From positions 52,947-113,655 of the forward strand of contig NZ_RAUX01000004.1 in the NCBI RefSeq assembly GCF_013464485.1: 60,709 bases of DNA, given 5' to 3'. The notes under the pieces are model-generated. The model worked only from the letters and a program-made list of their open reading frames with translations, did no database searches and was not told the DNA's origin. This DNA is from Stenotrophomonas maltophilia. Its GTDB lineage: Bacteria; Pseudomonadota; Gammaproteobacteria; Xanthomonadales; Xanthomonadaceae. Of this stretch, positions 51,045 to 58,629 are shown piece after piece. Each line of letters starts with the position of its first letter. Within the stretch, counting starts at the first letter, position 1. A program made the translations under genes and the position numbers.

Positions 51045-51099
51045 TTGTCAAAAGTGCATCTCCGTATAACTTGAATCTATGGGTAGTTCGCCTACCCAC
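51045..51099 (+). promoter_or_regulatory. Promoter with operator palindrome
   Basis: TTGTCA (51045-51050), 16 bases, TAACTT (51067-51072). The palindrome TGGGTAGTTCGCCTACCCA (51080-51098) sits at the transcription start, as in the par promoter. Confidence 0.65.
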
Positions 51100-51126
51100 A
51101 ATTCTATAAAAACAGGAGAGTAACTT

Positions 51127-51498
51127 ATGAAAAAACATTCACTCAGCATCATCAAGGAGCTAGTCATCGCTCACCCCGATTTTTCAGCTCAGACCTTTGT
51201 TCTCAGCTACCTTCCCCGCCAAGGCGTGGTCTTCAAAGAATATGAGAGCGTGACAGAAGCCATTCAAGAGCTGGTCTATGAAGAGACAAAGCGTGTCATT
51301 GCGAAGGGAGAGTCAAAAGTAGCAGTCTTGGTCGAGCGGAACACGGGTGACCACCTGGTAACCGACCACGAGCTTCTGGAAGCGTTTGAGGCTTTCTCTG
51401 ATTACAGCCAAAAATTTGGTCGGAAAGAGATAGAGACGGTGGTCAATTTTGCTTTCCAAATTATGAACGGGGATTACAAAAGCGTATGGAACTACTGA
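51127..51498 (+). CDS. Hypothetical protein, 123 residues
   Basis: CAGGAGAG lies before the ATG. The product is a soluble alpha/beta-looking protein with no recognised family. Its promoter has the same -35/-10/palindrome layout as the par operon, which suggests co-regulation with partition. Confidence 0.65.
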   Translation: MKKHSLSIIKELVIAHPDFSAQTFVLSYLPRQGVVFKEYESVTEAIQELVYEETKRVIAKGESKVAVLVERNTGDHLVTDHELLEAFEAFSDYSQKFGRKEIETVVNFAFQIMNGDYKSVWNY

Positions 51499-51510
51499 AA
51501 GCTATCGCCC

Positions 51511-51542
51511 ACAAAAAAGCCTCCTTAGTTGGAGGCTTTTTT
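51511..51542. terminator. Terminator between convergent genes
   Basis: AAAAAAGCCTCC, loop TTAGTT, GGAGGCTTTTTT: symmetrical A and T tails suit both directions. Confidence 0.88.
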
Positions 51543-51569
51543 CGAGAGGAAGGAGCTGTTAACTACGTC

Positions 51570-52367
51570 CTACTCTTCCAGGAGGCTTTTAAGCATGGCT
51601 ATCGCAGCGTCGGCTTGACCAACGCCGTTCTTTAAAGCTCTTTCATGCCACATCAATGCTGCTTTCATGTTCGCAACGTCTTGTCGAGACCACTGTTCAG
51701 CATCTGTGTTGATTCGCCGCATATAGATGAGCCCTAGATTGTATTGGGCTTGGGGATTGTCAGATTCAGCGGACAATTTGGTGAAAGTGTATTGCTCTTC
51801 CAGCAGCTGTTCGCTCGCGTTCCCATCGTCAATCAACATTGACGTGACCTGAGACATCGTTTCCTGACAGAACGCGTTTCCGTTTAGAGCTTGATTTCTC
51901 ATCTCAAGCGTTGCCTGCGTTTTCCCGATCTTACCCGCTAGGCGCTCAAAATCCTCAGGGCTTTCAATCGGAGCAGACAAAGAGGGAGTGGTGACTTCCA
52001 TCTGCTCAATCAAATTGGTAACGATCTGCAGTCGGAAGCGAACCATGAGATCTTCGTTGTCGAAGAGCTGCATGCAGATTTTCAAAAGGAGCTGCTGAGG
52101 GCCGTCAGGCCCGTCAACAGCAGGGTTGGAGCGGTTCAACGCTCCCTTGTAGTCTGCTTCCGAGACGCGGCTTTCCTCAACGAAAGAGCGTGCCAAAGCG
52201 TTCCCTTGGGAGGCCGCATCCAGCTCTTCCATGTAGAACTGATGCAGGACGCTAACGGTTGGGATCTTGGAGGCAACCATGGCCGCGTAGTGATGGCTCG
52301 CTTCATCGAACCCCATGCTTTCAATTGCTTGCAGAACTTCCGTTTTTTGATTGGCCGAACCGAACAT
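51570..52367 (-). CDS. Sel1/TPR-like hypothetical protein
   Basis: The protein has 265 residues from the ATG at 52367, behind CAGGGGG. The C-terminal third (SDNPQAQYNLGLIYMRRI, then ANMKAALMWHERALKNG) has the A/G-rich helical pattern of Sel1-like repeats. The rest is helical without a clear family. It is divergent from a second Sel1-repeat gene at 52597, with a duplicated leader between them. Confidence 0.65.
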   Translation of the reverse strand: MFGSANQKTEVLQAIESMGFDEASHHYAAMVASKIPTVSVLHQFYMEELDAASQGNALARSFVEESRVSEADYKGALNRSNPAVDGPDGPQQLLLKICMQLFDNEDLMVRFRLQIVTNLIEQMEVTTPSLSAPIESPEDFERLAGKIGKTQATLEMRNQALNGNAFCQETMSQVTSMLIDDGNASEQLLEEQYTFTKLSAESDNPQAQYNLGLIYMRRINTDAEQWSRQDVANMKAALMWHERALKNGVGQADAAIAMLKSLLEE

Positions 52368-52393
52368 GTCTACCCCCTGTGGATGATGGGACA

Positions 52394-52513
52394 TCGTAGC
52401 AGGCAGACCGGGTAGGGTTTTTCTGACATGTGACTGGGTTCACACTGCGCTTACAATGTGAGCAGTCTTCAGTGGAACAGGGGAAGTTCGTGCGCTCTAC
52501 CATTTTTCTGAGC
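52394..52513 (+). repeat. Duplicated promoter-leader block, copy 1
   Basis: From CGTAGCAGGCAG through GTAGGGTTTTTCTGACATGT, TACAATGTGAGCAGTC and AACAGGGGAAGTTC to GTGCGCTCTACCATTTTTCT, this block closely matches 56202-56319. TACAAT (52453-52458) is a probable -10. The copy extends into the first codons of both downstream genes. Confidence 0.75.
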
Positions 52514-52600
52514 CTGAGGCTCGGCCTAGCCCTTGCAGGCTTTTCAGGGGGAGAGGCGTCTCCCGCCTTCGGCCCAGATGCTCAAGGGTTGACCCGATGA
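52490..52600 (+). CDS. 36-residue peptide, decayed lipoprotein start
   Basis: The GTG start follows AGGGGAA. The product begins VRSTIFLSLRLGLALAG then FSGGEASPAFGP and stops in an ATGA overlap with the next gene. The lipoprotein at 56296 begins MRSTIFLAIGLALALAGCQS: the lipobox Cys is Phe here and the body is gone. It now serves at least as a coupled leader for the Sel1 gene. It could be a remnant or a real small peptide. Confidence 0.5.
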   Translation: MRSTIFLSLRLGLALAGFSGGEASPAFGPDAQGLTR

Positions 52601-53682
52601 TCCTGGGTATCTTGGTTCTTCTCGTGCTCGGCTTCTTCTTCCCTCCGCTCTGGCTGGTTCTGATCGGCTACCTCATCTACATCTATGCCTCCCGGCACAC
52701 TAGGAAGGAGCGAGCTGTGGAGAGCCGCATCCGTGCAATGATTTCTGCCAGGAGGGACATGGCGACGTTCTCTGAACTCTACTACGAAGCTGCCAGGTCA
52801 TATGCCGTCTCGAAAGGCTGCACTGTCTCAGACCACGAGGCGGCATCGGCTTCTGTGATGATTGACGGGAAAGCTTATTACGCCGTCTTTTTAAGAGAGC
52901 GCGATGGTGGCACGACGATTACGCTTCAAGATCATGCAGCAGTGGAGAAGTGGATTCAGGACGATATAGATAGCGTCATCGCTGCTGGGAAGGCCGTTGA
53001 GCAAGCCCCCGATTTCGGTTTGATGGACACAAGCACGCTCGCTCGGCAGAGAACTGACGAAGCCTTCCAAATACTCTTGGGTCGAGCTGATGATGGGGAA
53101 GCAGAAGCGCAGAACGAAATTGGATTCTGTTACGGGAAGGGTGTGCACGTCGCCAAAAATTACAAATTAGCCCATCACTGGTATGGGAAGTCCGCAGAGC
53201 AAGGGTTCGCGAACGCGCAGTTCAACTTGGGCGTTCTCCACTACCAAGGACTAGGTTGCAAACGGGATATTGGGCAGGCTGAGGAGTGGTTCAAGCGTGC
53301 AGCGGCCCAAGGTCACCAAAATGCGCAGCAGAATTTGCGACGTATCGAATTGGAGAAGCCTCTCGTGTTGGAGCTCTATGCTGTGAACCAGCAGCTTGGA
53401 AAGCAGAAAGCTCCCGGCTTGGTCGATTTCAAGCTCGCCCACCTCTATCTTGACGAACTCAAATCGCTGGTGGAGGACGAAGAGGTGCGTCAGGGCTTCG
53501 TTCTGGCCGCGACCAGCGGACAGATTTCGTTGGCGAAGGCGGCAAAGATTCAGGACGCCGTAACTTGGGCGTGGAACTTGTCGTCAGCCACTCCGCTGAC
53601 GTATCACCAGATCATCAATGCGGTCTCGAACGACGATTGGTCTGTTTTCAACGGAATGCCGGAAACCGGCTCAGGGACCTGA
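52597..53682 (+). CDS. Membrane-anchored Sel1-repeat protein
   Basis: The 361-residue protein has an N-terminal hydrophobic segment (residues 2-30). It is followed by a restriction-endonuclease-like or structural domain (about 40-115) that I cannot name. Sel1 repeats follow at about 160-245 (AEAQNEIGFCYGKGVHVAKN, and ANAQFNLGVLHYQGLGCKRD). A C-terminal helical part ends the protein. Sel1 proteins scaffold complexes. Translation is coupled to the upstream 36-residue peptide. Confidence 0.75.
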   Translation: MILGILVLLVLGFFFPPLWLVLIGYLIYIYASRHTRKERAVESRIRAMISARRDMATFSELYYEAARSYAVSKGCTVSDHEAASASVMIDGKAYYAVFLRERDGGTTITLQDHAAVEKWIQDDIDSVIAAGKAVEQAPDFGLMDTSTLARQRTDEAFQILLGRADDGEAEAQNEIGFCYGKGVHVAKNYKLAHHWYGKSAEQGFANAQFNLGVLHYQGLGCKRDIGQAEEWFKRAAAQGHQNAQQNLRRIELEKPLVLELYAVNQQLGKQKAPGLVDFKLAHLYLDELKSLVEDEEVRQGFVLAATSGQISLAKAAKIQDAVTWAWNLSSATPLTYHQIINAVSNDDWSVFNGMPETGSGT

Positions 53683-53691
53683 GGGCGACAC

Positions 53692-54105
53692 ATGGGATTG
53701 TTCAGCGGCATCAAAGACAACTTTAAGAAGAGCGAAGCAGCGGTCTGTGTCCAGAACCTGTTGGAACAACAGCAGCGCATCGGCTACTTCACTGGCAATC
53801 CGGCCAATTTTGCGAACGTCATCGTCCAAGCAGCCTGGGACGACCGCCCCGATATTTTTAGCGGGAAGTTTGGTCAACGACCGCACAAAATTGCAGTCAC
53901 CGCCGTGGCGCTGTCCAGGGCACTCTCTGTGAGCAGAGAGGGAGATGTCAACCGAGTTGCACTGCTCGCGTGCCTTGGAGCCGCATTGTCAGAGGCTCAT
54001 AAGAATGCAGGCTTCTACCCCTTTAACAACCTCGATATGACTCTTATTGAAGCGGCTGGCGAAGTGTTCATTGAGAAGGGCAATGAAATGGGCGTTCCGA
54101 TGTGA
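53692..54105 (+). CDS. Hypothetical protein, 137 residues
   Basis: It starts 10 bases after the Sel1 gene, so it is probably in the same operon. It is a soluble helical protein (MGLFSGIKDNFKKSEAAVCV at the start) with no recognised family and no signal peptide. Confidence 0.7.
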   Translation: MGLFSGIKDNFKKSEAAVCVQNLLEQQQRIGYFTGNPANFANVIVQAAWDDRPDIFSGKFGQRPHKIAVTAVALSRALSVSREGDVNRVALLACLGAALSEAHKNAGFYPFNNLDMTLIEAAGEVFIEKGNEMGVPM

Positions 54106-54168
54106 CACGCATGCCAATCGGCTCTTAGTTCTACCGAAGTGTCAGAAAAATTCAACAGGGGGTTTGCA

Positions 54169-54783
54169 ATGAAAAAGAAGACAATGGGAAGCGTGCTCGC
54201 AGCGCTGATGGCTCCTGCACTCGCACACGGGGCAGATTTCATGGGCATCGAGCTGGGGGCAAAGTTCGACTTGCCTGAGTGCCAGTTCACCGGGGAGGGA
54301 TATCTCGCCCGCTACACCTTCGTCTTCGATCAGCCGGTTCGGCCATGCTGGAAACGCAGCATCCTTAAAGGCAAGCCGGGCGAGACGCTGGACAAGGAGA
54401 GCAGCTTCAAGATCGACTTCGTGACCAGCGATGGCAAGACGCCTCTCGGTGTTGGCACGGACTCCACGCTCATCGTTGTTGATGGCGTAGTGGAAGGTGT
54501 GCAAGCCACCACAAACGGATATGAGCACCAGGACAGCATTCTTCGTGCGCTTCAAACGAAGTTCGGTAAGCCCACGTCTCTCAAAGAAGAGGCCATGGAA
54601 AACCGCATGGGTGCGTCCTTCCGATCTCATGAAGCGGTCTGGAAGACACCGGCGCTTGAAGTCAAGTTCTCTGGCATGGTTTCCAGGATTGATTTCGGCT
54701 ACATCTCCGTGTTTACGCCGAAGGCCACCGTCTTTGTCGAAGAGGAATACGAGCGTAAGCAGAAAGCTGCACCGTCGTTCTAA
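54169..54783 (+). CDS. Secreted protein, paralogue of the lipoprotein at 36107
   Basis: The protein has 204 residues from the ATG at 54169 (GGGGG before; signal peptide MKKKTMGSVLAALMAPALAHG). The mature part repeats the pattern of the lipoprotein at 36107-36775: FMGIELGAKF, CWKRSI, a beta stretch with VDGVVEGVQATTNG, LQTKFGKPTSL and NRMGASFRSHEAVW. This copy is periplasmic, not lipid-anchored. The family is otherwise unknown to me. Confidence 0.75.
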   Translation: MKKKTMGSVLAALMAPALAHGADFMGIELGAKFDLPECQFTGEGYLARYTFVFDQPVRPCWKRSILKGKPGETLDKESSFKIDFVTSDGKTPLGVGTDSTLIVVDGVVEGVQATTNGYEHQDSILRALQTKFGKPTSLKEEAMENRMGASFRSHEAVWKTPALEVKFSGMVSRIDFGYISVFTPKATVFVEEEYERKQKAAPSF

Positions 54784-54801
54784 ACCACTAAGGAGAGGGC
54801 T

Positions 54802-55110
54802 ATGCCGCAGGGCAAGGTGTCAAGACGCAGCCGACTGTTGAACGCACTGGCGCTTCTGTTCGTCGGGCCGCTGGCCTCTTGGCTGGCCTACGGCCTCTTC
54901 GTAAAGTTTCAAGAGTCGCTAGGCTCCCTGTCGTCTTTACCGATGACCTGGGCCTACTGGCTCGGCATCACGGCGATACCTATGATTTTGAGTCTGGTGC
55001 TCGTTAGCTTTGTGCGGCCAATCTATGCGTGGGTGGTGTATGCCGCTGGCAGCGCGTTCATGCTATATGGACAAGCAACTCTTAATAGCTTGAACGCGAC
55101 CAATGGCTGA
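54802..55110 (+). CDS. Small membrane protein, three helices
   Basis: The 102-residue protein has hydrophobic segments near residues 11-31, 48-68 and 72-92. AAGGAGAG precedes the ATG. Its end overlaps the HNH-type gene by eight bases. No family is recognised. The overlap suggests a functional pair. Confidence 0.7.
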   Translation: MPQGKVSRRSRLLNALALLFVGPLASWLAYGLFVKFQESLGSLSSLPMTWAYWLGITAIPMILSLVLVSFVRPIYAWVVYAAGSAFMLYGQATLNSLNATNG

Positions 55111-55936
55111 CCGCACCTTCCGCTTCCCAGTTGGGCCGGGTCATGGTCGATGCAATATATGTGGGCAGCAACGAGACTTGACGGAGAACCATGTTCCGCC
55201 CAAGTCTTGGAGTCCAGGTAGAGCGGTTCGGATTTGGAGTATTTTGGATTCGGTTGCACAAGACGGGCCTGGGGAGTTCGAAAAGCGTTCCTATGGGGTT
55301 CCTTTTCGAACGCTGTGTGCCGATTGCAACGGAAATATTCTTCAACCTTACGACAGAGAGCTTGCTTCTCTGACCAATCAGCTTGCTAAGGCAATTGGTC
55401 AGAAAAGAGAGGGGATTCCGTTTTATGGTTCGGCACTCGTAAGGCCTAGGCGTGTTGCGCTTGGAGTTCTCGCTCATCTGTGTTCGGTGGGTCTTGATAG
55501 ATATAGTGAGCACCTATCCAGCTATGTTCTAGGTATCAATCAGTCATTGTTGGATGACGTAAAGATATACTACTGGCCTTATCTCCATTCTCCAATGACC
55601 ATCGTCCGTGACTATCGGGTGTTCGATTTCTTCTCAAAGAATCTCTCCAACATTTTCATCCTGAAAGCCTATCCTGTTGCATTCGCAATAGCTATTGGTG
55701 GTGGAAAATCATTTTTGGACGATGCGGATGTTCGCAATTTTGATGAGTATTCAAGCCTGGGCGTCGATGACGAAGCGCTGATGCATTTTCAGTTGTTCAG
55801 AATGCCATCGCAACGATGGCCTGAGTGCGGCGACGAAAACAGCATGCTAGCCCTTGACTCTGCATCAGCCTTCAACGTCACAGGTAAACGCACAAACAGC
55901 AATGACATAGTGACCATCTGGCACCAGCCCCAGTAA
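55103..55936 (+). CDS. HNH-type nuclease-like protein
   Basis: The protein has 277 residues. CNICG (C17, C20), then TENHVPPKSW (H30), and LCADCN (C72, C75, N76) give the HNH arrangement of zinc knuckle, histidine and asparagine, here with intact His. The remaining 200 residues are of unknown fold. It overlaps the small membrane protein gene. Composition is AT-richer than the preceding gene. It is possibly a defence or DNA-processing nuclease; activity is not proven by sequence. Confidence 0.7.
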   Translation: MADRTFRFPVGPGHGRCNICGQQRDLTENHVPPKSWSPGRAVRIWSILDSVAQDGPGEFEKRSYGVPFRTLCADCNGNILQPYDRELASLTNQLAKAIGQKREGIPFYGSALVRPRRVALGVLAHLCSVGLDRYSEHLSSYVLGINQSLLDDVKIYYWPYLHSPMTIVRDYRVFDFFSKNLSNIFILKAYPVAFAIAIGGGKSFLDDADVRNFDEYSSLGVDDEALMHFQLFRMPSQRWPECGDENSMLALDSASAFNVTGKRTNSNDIVTIWHQPQ

Positions 55937-56295
55937 AGACATTGGCCGACAGTAAGCCTCCTTCAATGGAGTTTTGTTTGTGCTCGGAATCCATCAAGTT
56001 CTTGTTACACTTTTTCAATCCCCACGCAGCATCCTCTTCATGATTTGACTCAACACCATATTGCTATCGGAAAAATCCACCGCTCCGGCTACCCATTTGC
56101 CCAGTTACACTCTTCAATGTCGCCTCACTAATCATTTAACTAGAAGCGGAAAAGGGGGGCGTTTGACTCAGCTGATGGTGGATGCAAGGAGAAAGGGGCG
56201 TCGTAGTAGGCAGGATAAGTAGGGTTTTTCTGACGTGTGACTGGCTTCACACAACGCTTACAATGTGAGCAGTCATCAGTGAACAGGGGAAGTTC
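55937..56295. other. Intergenic region, upstream copy of a paralogous pair
   Basis: No gene in 359 bases. A weak stem AGCCTCC/GGAG with T's lies near 55955. GAAAAATCCACCGCTCCGGC (about 56068-56087) and a degenerate CTTTTTCAATCCCC box recur in the gap 58,384-58,700. Copy 2 of the duplicated leader occupies 56202-56319 and carries the promoter of the lipoprotein gene. Confidence 0.6.
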
Positions 56296-56319
56296 GTGCG
56301 CTCTACCATTTTTCTGGCC
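56202..56319 (+). repeat. Duplicated promoter-leader block, copy 2
   Basis: Near-identical to 52394-52513, with a few substitutions and one base deleted (CAGT then GAAC). It drives the intact lipoprotein gene. Confidence 0.75.
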
Positions 56320-57090
56320 ATCGGGCTGGCACTAGCGCTCGCTGGGTGTCAGAGCCAAGAAGCGTCTCCGGCTTCCGGCCCAGATGCAGCAGCTCCTGCT
56401 GAGCAAGCTCCGGCCCGTCTGCCCTGGGTTTGGCGTCCCTGGCCGTTCGACGCTCACAGCGCTCACGTCCAACTTGATCCGGCCTCTGGCAAGGTCCAAC
56501 TGACCTCTCCGCGCATGTTTGCGGAGTGGTTCGACAAGAAGCTCCCCGAGCTTCGAAAGGGCGAGTTCGAGACGACCGCTGACTACAAGAAGCGGGTCCA
56601 GGACGTGGACACAGCCTTAGCGCCTATGGCGAGCGGTGATGTCTACCTGTTCCCGCCAAGCTCCCCGTATGCAACTTATGACGCCGACAAGCAGGTCTTC
56701 CGTCTTGGCACGATGCGCTGCTACGACTGGGGCGATACCGGTAGCCAAGTGTGCCAGCTGGCCCAGTTGCCAGCTCCGCCTGGGGAACGATTCGGCACTC
56801 AGCTCCACGCGGTGATCCCGACCAAATCGGTTCGGCGCTGGGTAAAGGACAACGGATTAGAGATCGACTTCGCTTGCCCTGTTCCGGCTGCTGATGCTCC
56901 GGGTCTGAAAAATCGGGTCCAGTTTGCTTACGGTTTCCGCTTCACTTCTGGCGAACCTCTCAGTCCAGATGCGCCGATGACGTTGGATGATAGAACCTAC
57001 TTCCATCATTACGGCCTACGAGCAGATCTTGTTCTAGCGCTGTGCTACGACACACGGGATGGAAGAGTCATTAGCAGAACGATGTTCTAA
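56296..57090 (+). CDS. Lipoprotein, 264 residues
   Basis: GTG start behind AGGGGAAGTTC. The signal peptide ends in lipobox LALAGC (Cys18). An Ala/Pro-rich linker (about 22-45) is followed by a globular domain with two pairs of cysteines (MRCYDWGDTGSQVCQ, FACPVP and LALCYD). The family is not recognised. It shares leader and first 17 codons with the peptide at 52490, proof of an internal duplication in the element. Confidence 0.75.
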   Translation: MRSTIFLAIGLALALAGCQSQEASPASGPDAAAPAEQAPARLPWVWRPWPFDAHSAHVQLDPASGKVQLTSPRMFAEWFDKKLPELRKGEFETTADYKKRVQDVDTALAPMASGDVYLFPPSSPYATYDADKQVFRLGTMRCYDWGDTGSQVCQLAQLPAPPGERFGTQLHAVIPTKSVRRWVKDNGLEIDFACPVPAADAPGLKNRVQFAYGFRFTSGEPLSPDAPMTLDDRTYFHHYGLRADLVLALCYDTRDGRVISRTMF

Positions 57091-57127
57091 ATGCGCAGTG
57101 GCGGGATATGTTAACGGAGATGTCTTG

Positions 57128-57550
57128 ATGCCAGAGTTATCACTCACATTCATTGCAGATGTTCTAACGGTCGCTGGTTTCATCGCCACACTCTGGGTGT
57201 TGTGTTTGACCTTGACACTTTCGAGCAAGTTCCTCCGACGTGCTCGATTACCTCAGATTAAGAAAGAGCTAGAAGGCATGAGTAGCGAACTGCTCATATC
57301 CATGACCAACGATGACTCTATCGGAATCGGAGGAGTGTTGGCTCGATTGGATGCATCTCTTGAAGGTGTTAGCGGAAAGCTTCCATATCGGAAAAGAAAA
57401 TCAATCCGGAGTCTGCGAAAACGGATTCAATTCCTGACGGAGAAGAATATGCTCGATATCGATTCGACGAAAAGCGTCTACACTGAACTGCTCGGCGTGA
57501 TTCAGTTTCTCAAAGGGCTGGCAGACGACAACGTAATTGGAGTGGATTAA
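57128..57550 (+). CDS. Small membrane protein, 140 residues
   Basis: The ATG at 57128 (GGAG about 9 bases before). The N-terminal hydrophobic segment (residues 6-32) is followed by a basic region and a soluble helical domain. One base overlaps the next gene (TAATG), forming a three-gene unit to 58383. No family. Confidence 0.65.
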   Translation: MPELSLTFIADVLTVAGFIATLWVLCLTLTLSSKFLRRARLPQIKKELEGMSSELLISMTNDDSIGIGGVLARLDASLEGVSGKLPYRKRKSIRSLRKRIQFLTEKNMLDIDSTKSVYTELLGVIQFLKGLADDNVIGVD

Positions 57551-57924
57551 TGAACCTGCACGACATGGCAATGCGTTTGGTTGAGAAGGTCACTTGGGAA
57601 ACGGTCCAAGGAAAACTCAAATGGCGGTTCGGTAGTGCGCCGAAACAACTGACAGACGGCAAGGACGATAAGATTGAGATTTATGTCCAGGCCAAGTTCA
57701 AAGGGCAGACGCTAGCACTGTTCGAACGGCGGTATAAATACTATGCGGACGTTGATGACTGGTCATGGACATTCCAAAAAGTTTTCGCAATCATCGATGG
57801 TTTTGGGCGAGTTATCTACGAATCGAGCGATTCTAGTTTGGAGATCAACAACCTTTACGACTTGGCGTTCAATAACGCTGGCGATGTTGAGAACGTCATG
57901 AACATGCTCCTGTCCGACGACTAA
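57550..57924 (+). CDS. Hypothetical protein, 124 residues
   Basis: Middle gene of the unit, overlapping the upstream stop. It is a soluble, aromatic-rich protein (FERRYKYYADVDDWSWTFQK) with no signal peptide and no recognised family. Confidence 0.65.
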   Translation: MNLHDMAMRLVEKVTWETVQGKLKWRFGSAPKQLTDGKDDKIEIYVQAKFKGQTLALFERRYKYYADVDDWSWTFQKVFAIIDGFGRVIYESSDSSLEINNLYDLAFNNAGDVENVMNMLLSDD

Positions 57925-57933
57925 GGATGTGTG

Positions 57934-58383
57934 ATGATGTTCTGTAAGCACATTGTTCTGATTATCCTTTCCTGCGGTTCCTTTCCCGCTTGGGCCGACT
58001 CGTTCGAACCGCTGTCATGCGGAGCAGTAGCAGCGGGTGCCAGTGAGAGTGATGAGGGGAACATCGAGAGATTTGCGACTGAGGTTCCGAAGACTGCTGC
58101 TAAGTTCCTCGCTGACAACATTCGAAAAGAGTTGAAGGCGCAAGGTGCGGATGATTTCAATGCACTGAGCGTGTCTCTTGATTACTACGCTGAGACCGCT
58201 CTACCTATCGCTCAGGAAGTGACTGCTCAATTCGCTCTGATTGCCCGCCAAGAAGGTTCCTATGTCAACGGCATCAAGCGGTATTGCAAAGAAAAAACCA
58301 GCTCCGTCGGTAATTTCTTTCATCTGGCATTCGATGCAGCTTTGGACGATAAGTTAAAGGAAGCTGCGAAGTCAGTGAATTAA
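57934..58383 (+). CDS. Secreted hypothetical protein, 149 residues
   Basis: The ATG at 57934 (AAGGA 6 bases before) opens a signal peptide ending FPAWA/DS. The mature domain is mostly helical with two cysteines (LSCGAV and RYCKEK) that could pair in the periplasm. It is the last gene of the unit and is followed by a strong terminator. Confidence 0.7.
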   Translation: MMFCKHIVLIILSCGSFPAWADSFEPLSCGAVAAGASESDEGNIERFATEVPKTAAKFLADNIRKELKAQGADDFNALSVSLDYYAETALPIAQEVTAQFALIARQEGSYVNGIKRYCKEKTSSVGNFFHLAFDAALDDKLKEAAKSVN

Positions 58384-58410
58384 AAATATACGTCCTCTCG
58401 CTTCGTCATT

Positions 58411-58442
58411 GAAAAAGCCTCCTTCACCGGGGGCTTTTTTAT
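58411..58442 (+). terminator. Terminator after the three-gene unit
   Basis: AAAAAGCCTCC, loop TTCACC, GGGGGCTTTTTT. Confidence 0.85.
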
Positions 58443-58458
58443 GTCCTCAATTTGCTAA

Positions 58459-58478
58459 GTGCTTATTAAACTTTTTCA
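58459..58478 (-). repeat. AAGTTTAATAAGC-type box
   Basis: GTGCTTATTAAACTTTTTC, reverse orientation. Confidence 0.75.
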
Positions 58479-58629
58479 ATCCCGTGCCAACATGCCTCAT
58501 TCTAATTAGACTAAAACCCTCATCGCTTTTGAAAAATCCACCGCCCCAGCCATCCATTTCCGTCAAACACTACCGTCATTATTGAATCGCCAATCAGTTG
58601 ACTAAAAGCCACATCTGGTTCGTTCCTCT

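Noticed and set aside
44694-51100. CRISPR array suggested by regularly repeated intergenic motifs
   Set aside because: The repeats are promoter, hairpin and operator modules of differing sequence separated by genes; there are no equal spacers and no cas genes.
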